The notes beneath the pieces were generated by a model, which did not search any database, had not been told where the DNA came from, and worked only from the letters and a program-made list of their open reading frames with translations. A DNA stretch of 7,240 nt from Pseudomonadota bacterium (GTDB lineage: Bacteria; Pseudomonadota; Alphaproteobacteria; Rhizobiales; Tepidamorphaceae), in NCBI GenBank assembly GCA_023435545.1, contig JAEYRQ010000209.1, positions 1-7,240 on the forward strand, given 5' to 3'. Shown piece after piece: positions 6,727 through 7,240 of the stretch. Position numbers and translations under genes: made by a program. The number at the start of each line of letters is the position of its first letter. Positions within the stretch are counted from its first letter, which is position 1.

Positions 6727-7240
6727 TATCCGCCTGCTCCATTGCGGCCGCTTGCCCACCAGGGGCCCGGATCGATGGACTGCCCATCCTGCCGGAATTC
6801 AACATATAGGAGCGGCTGGCTGCGGCCGACAGTCACGTTTGCGGCACTCGCCAGCACCACCCCGCCCATTTGCCCGACCGGCTCCCCGGCCAGCACGAAC
6901 TGGCCCAGATCCACGGCGATGGCTTCCATGCCGGCGAGGAGCACATGATACCCGTCGCCGACGTTCAGTATCAAGAGTTCCCCGTAGGACCTGAACGGCC
7001 CGGCATAGACCACCCACCCGTCCGCGGGTGCGGTGACCTGCGCACTGGCGCGGGTCGCGATCGAAATCCCGCGAGCGGCTGCGCCGAACTCGTCTGGCGC
7101 ACCGAACTCGCGAATGACCGCGCCGGCTGCCGGCATCGCCAGCAACCCCTTCGCCTGCAGGAACGGCATCGCCGGTTCGAGCCGCGAAGGATCGCGCAGC
7201 GCACCCAGCATCTCCTGCGGAGACCTGGCCGGTGTGCGGG
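6726..7240 (-). CDS. envC: EnvC-like murein hydrolase activator, degenerate LytM domain (5' end outside window)
   Basis: The frame is open to the right edge, giving the last ~170 residues of a larger protein; its N-terminal signal and coiled coil would be outside. The visible part is an M23/LytM (lysostaphin-like) fold: VIREFGAPDEFG, then RGISIATRASAQVTAPADG, WVVYAGPFRSYGELLIL, GYHVLLAGM and the C-terminal YVEFRQDGQSIDP. The metal ligands of active M23 peptidases are absent: the HxxxD position reads RGISI and the HxH position reads YVEF. This matches EnvC/NlpD-type factors, which do not cut peptidoglycan but switch on amidases at the division site. The stop is TAA at 6728-6726, overlapping the ctpA ATG by one base, so the two are probably translationally coupled. 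The EnvC call also rests on the ctpA-yibQ-rppH context common in Rhizobiales; the missing coiled coil cannot be checked here. Confidence 0.88.
   Translation of the reverse strand, partial: RTPARSPQEMLGALRDPSRLEPAMPFLQAKGLLAMPAAGAVIREFGAPDEFGAAARGISIATRASAQVTAPADGWVVYAGPFRSYGELLILNVGDGYHVLLAGMEAIAVDLGQFVLAGEPVGQMGGVVLASAANVTVGRSQPLLYVEFRQDGQSIDPGPWWASGRNGAGG

Noticed and set aside
4894..6948. 684-codon open frame on the plus strand
   Set aside because: It lies opposite ctpA and the YibQ-type gene, is Arg/Pro/Ala-rich and has no recognisable domain. It is a typical antisense artefact of high-GC coding DNA.

Overview
The window reads as ordinary high-GC alphaproteobacterial chromosome, probably Hyphomicrobiales (Rhizobiales) or a close relative. 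The evidence is gene content and order: an envC-ctpA-yibQ-like-rppH run and a zapE-mdh pair, with protein sequences typical of that group. All nine supported genes lie on the minus strand, so transcription runs from high to low coordinates. Genes fill the window; no gap between them reaches 110 bp, and I see no RNA gene, insertion sequence or CRISPR array.

In transcription order, the right half (7240 to 3610) is a cell-envelope block. It holds the C-terminal end of an EnvC-type murein hydrolase activator with a degenerate LytM domain, a CtpA-type S41 protease whose ATG shares a base with the envC stop (TAATG), a membrane-anchored divergent polysaccharide deacetylase (YibQ type), and the RNA pyrophosphohydrolase RppH. 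This block links septal peptidoglycan remodelling, envelope proteolysis and, in the last gene, mRNA 5'-end decapping.

The middle (3608 to 2611) is a compact type II toxin-antitoxin module that appears to sit between housekeeping genes. The antitoxin is unusual. Its C-terminal half is a FitA/VapB-like ribbon-helix-helix protein, and its first ~79 residues are a separate conserved domain that I associate with DUF7662 (accession from memory). The toxin is a VapC/FitB-like PIN nuclease with all four acidic residues, overlapping the antitoxin by 4 bp. Upstream lies a well-formed promoter (GTGACG, 17 bp, TATGAT) whose -10 box is inside one arm of a perfect 12-bp inverted repeat. The other arm covers the antitoxin start codon. 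This is the layout expected of an autoregulated module and is the most interesting part of the window.

The left part (2580 to 1) holds a small AhpD-like carboxymuconolactone decarboxylase-family protein 30 bp after the toxin, then the ATPase ZapE, then malate dehydrogenase, which runs off the left edge about 50 residues before its expected end.
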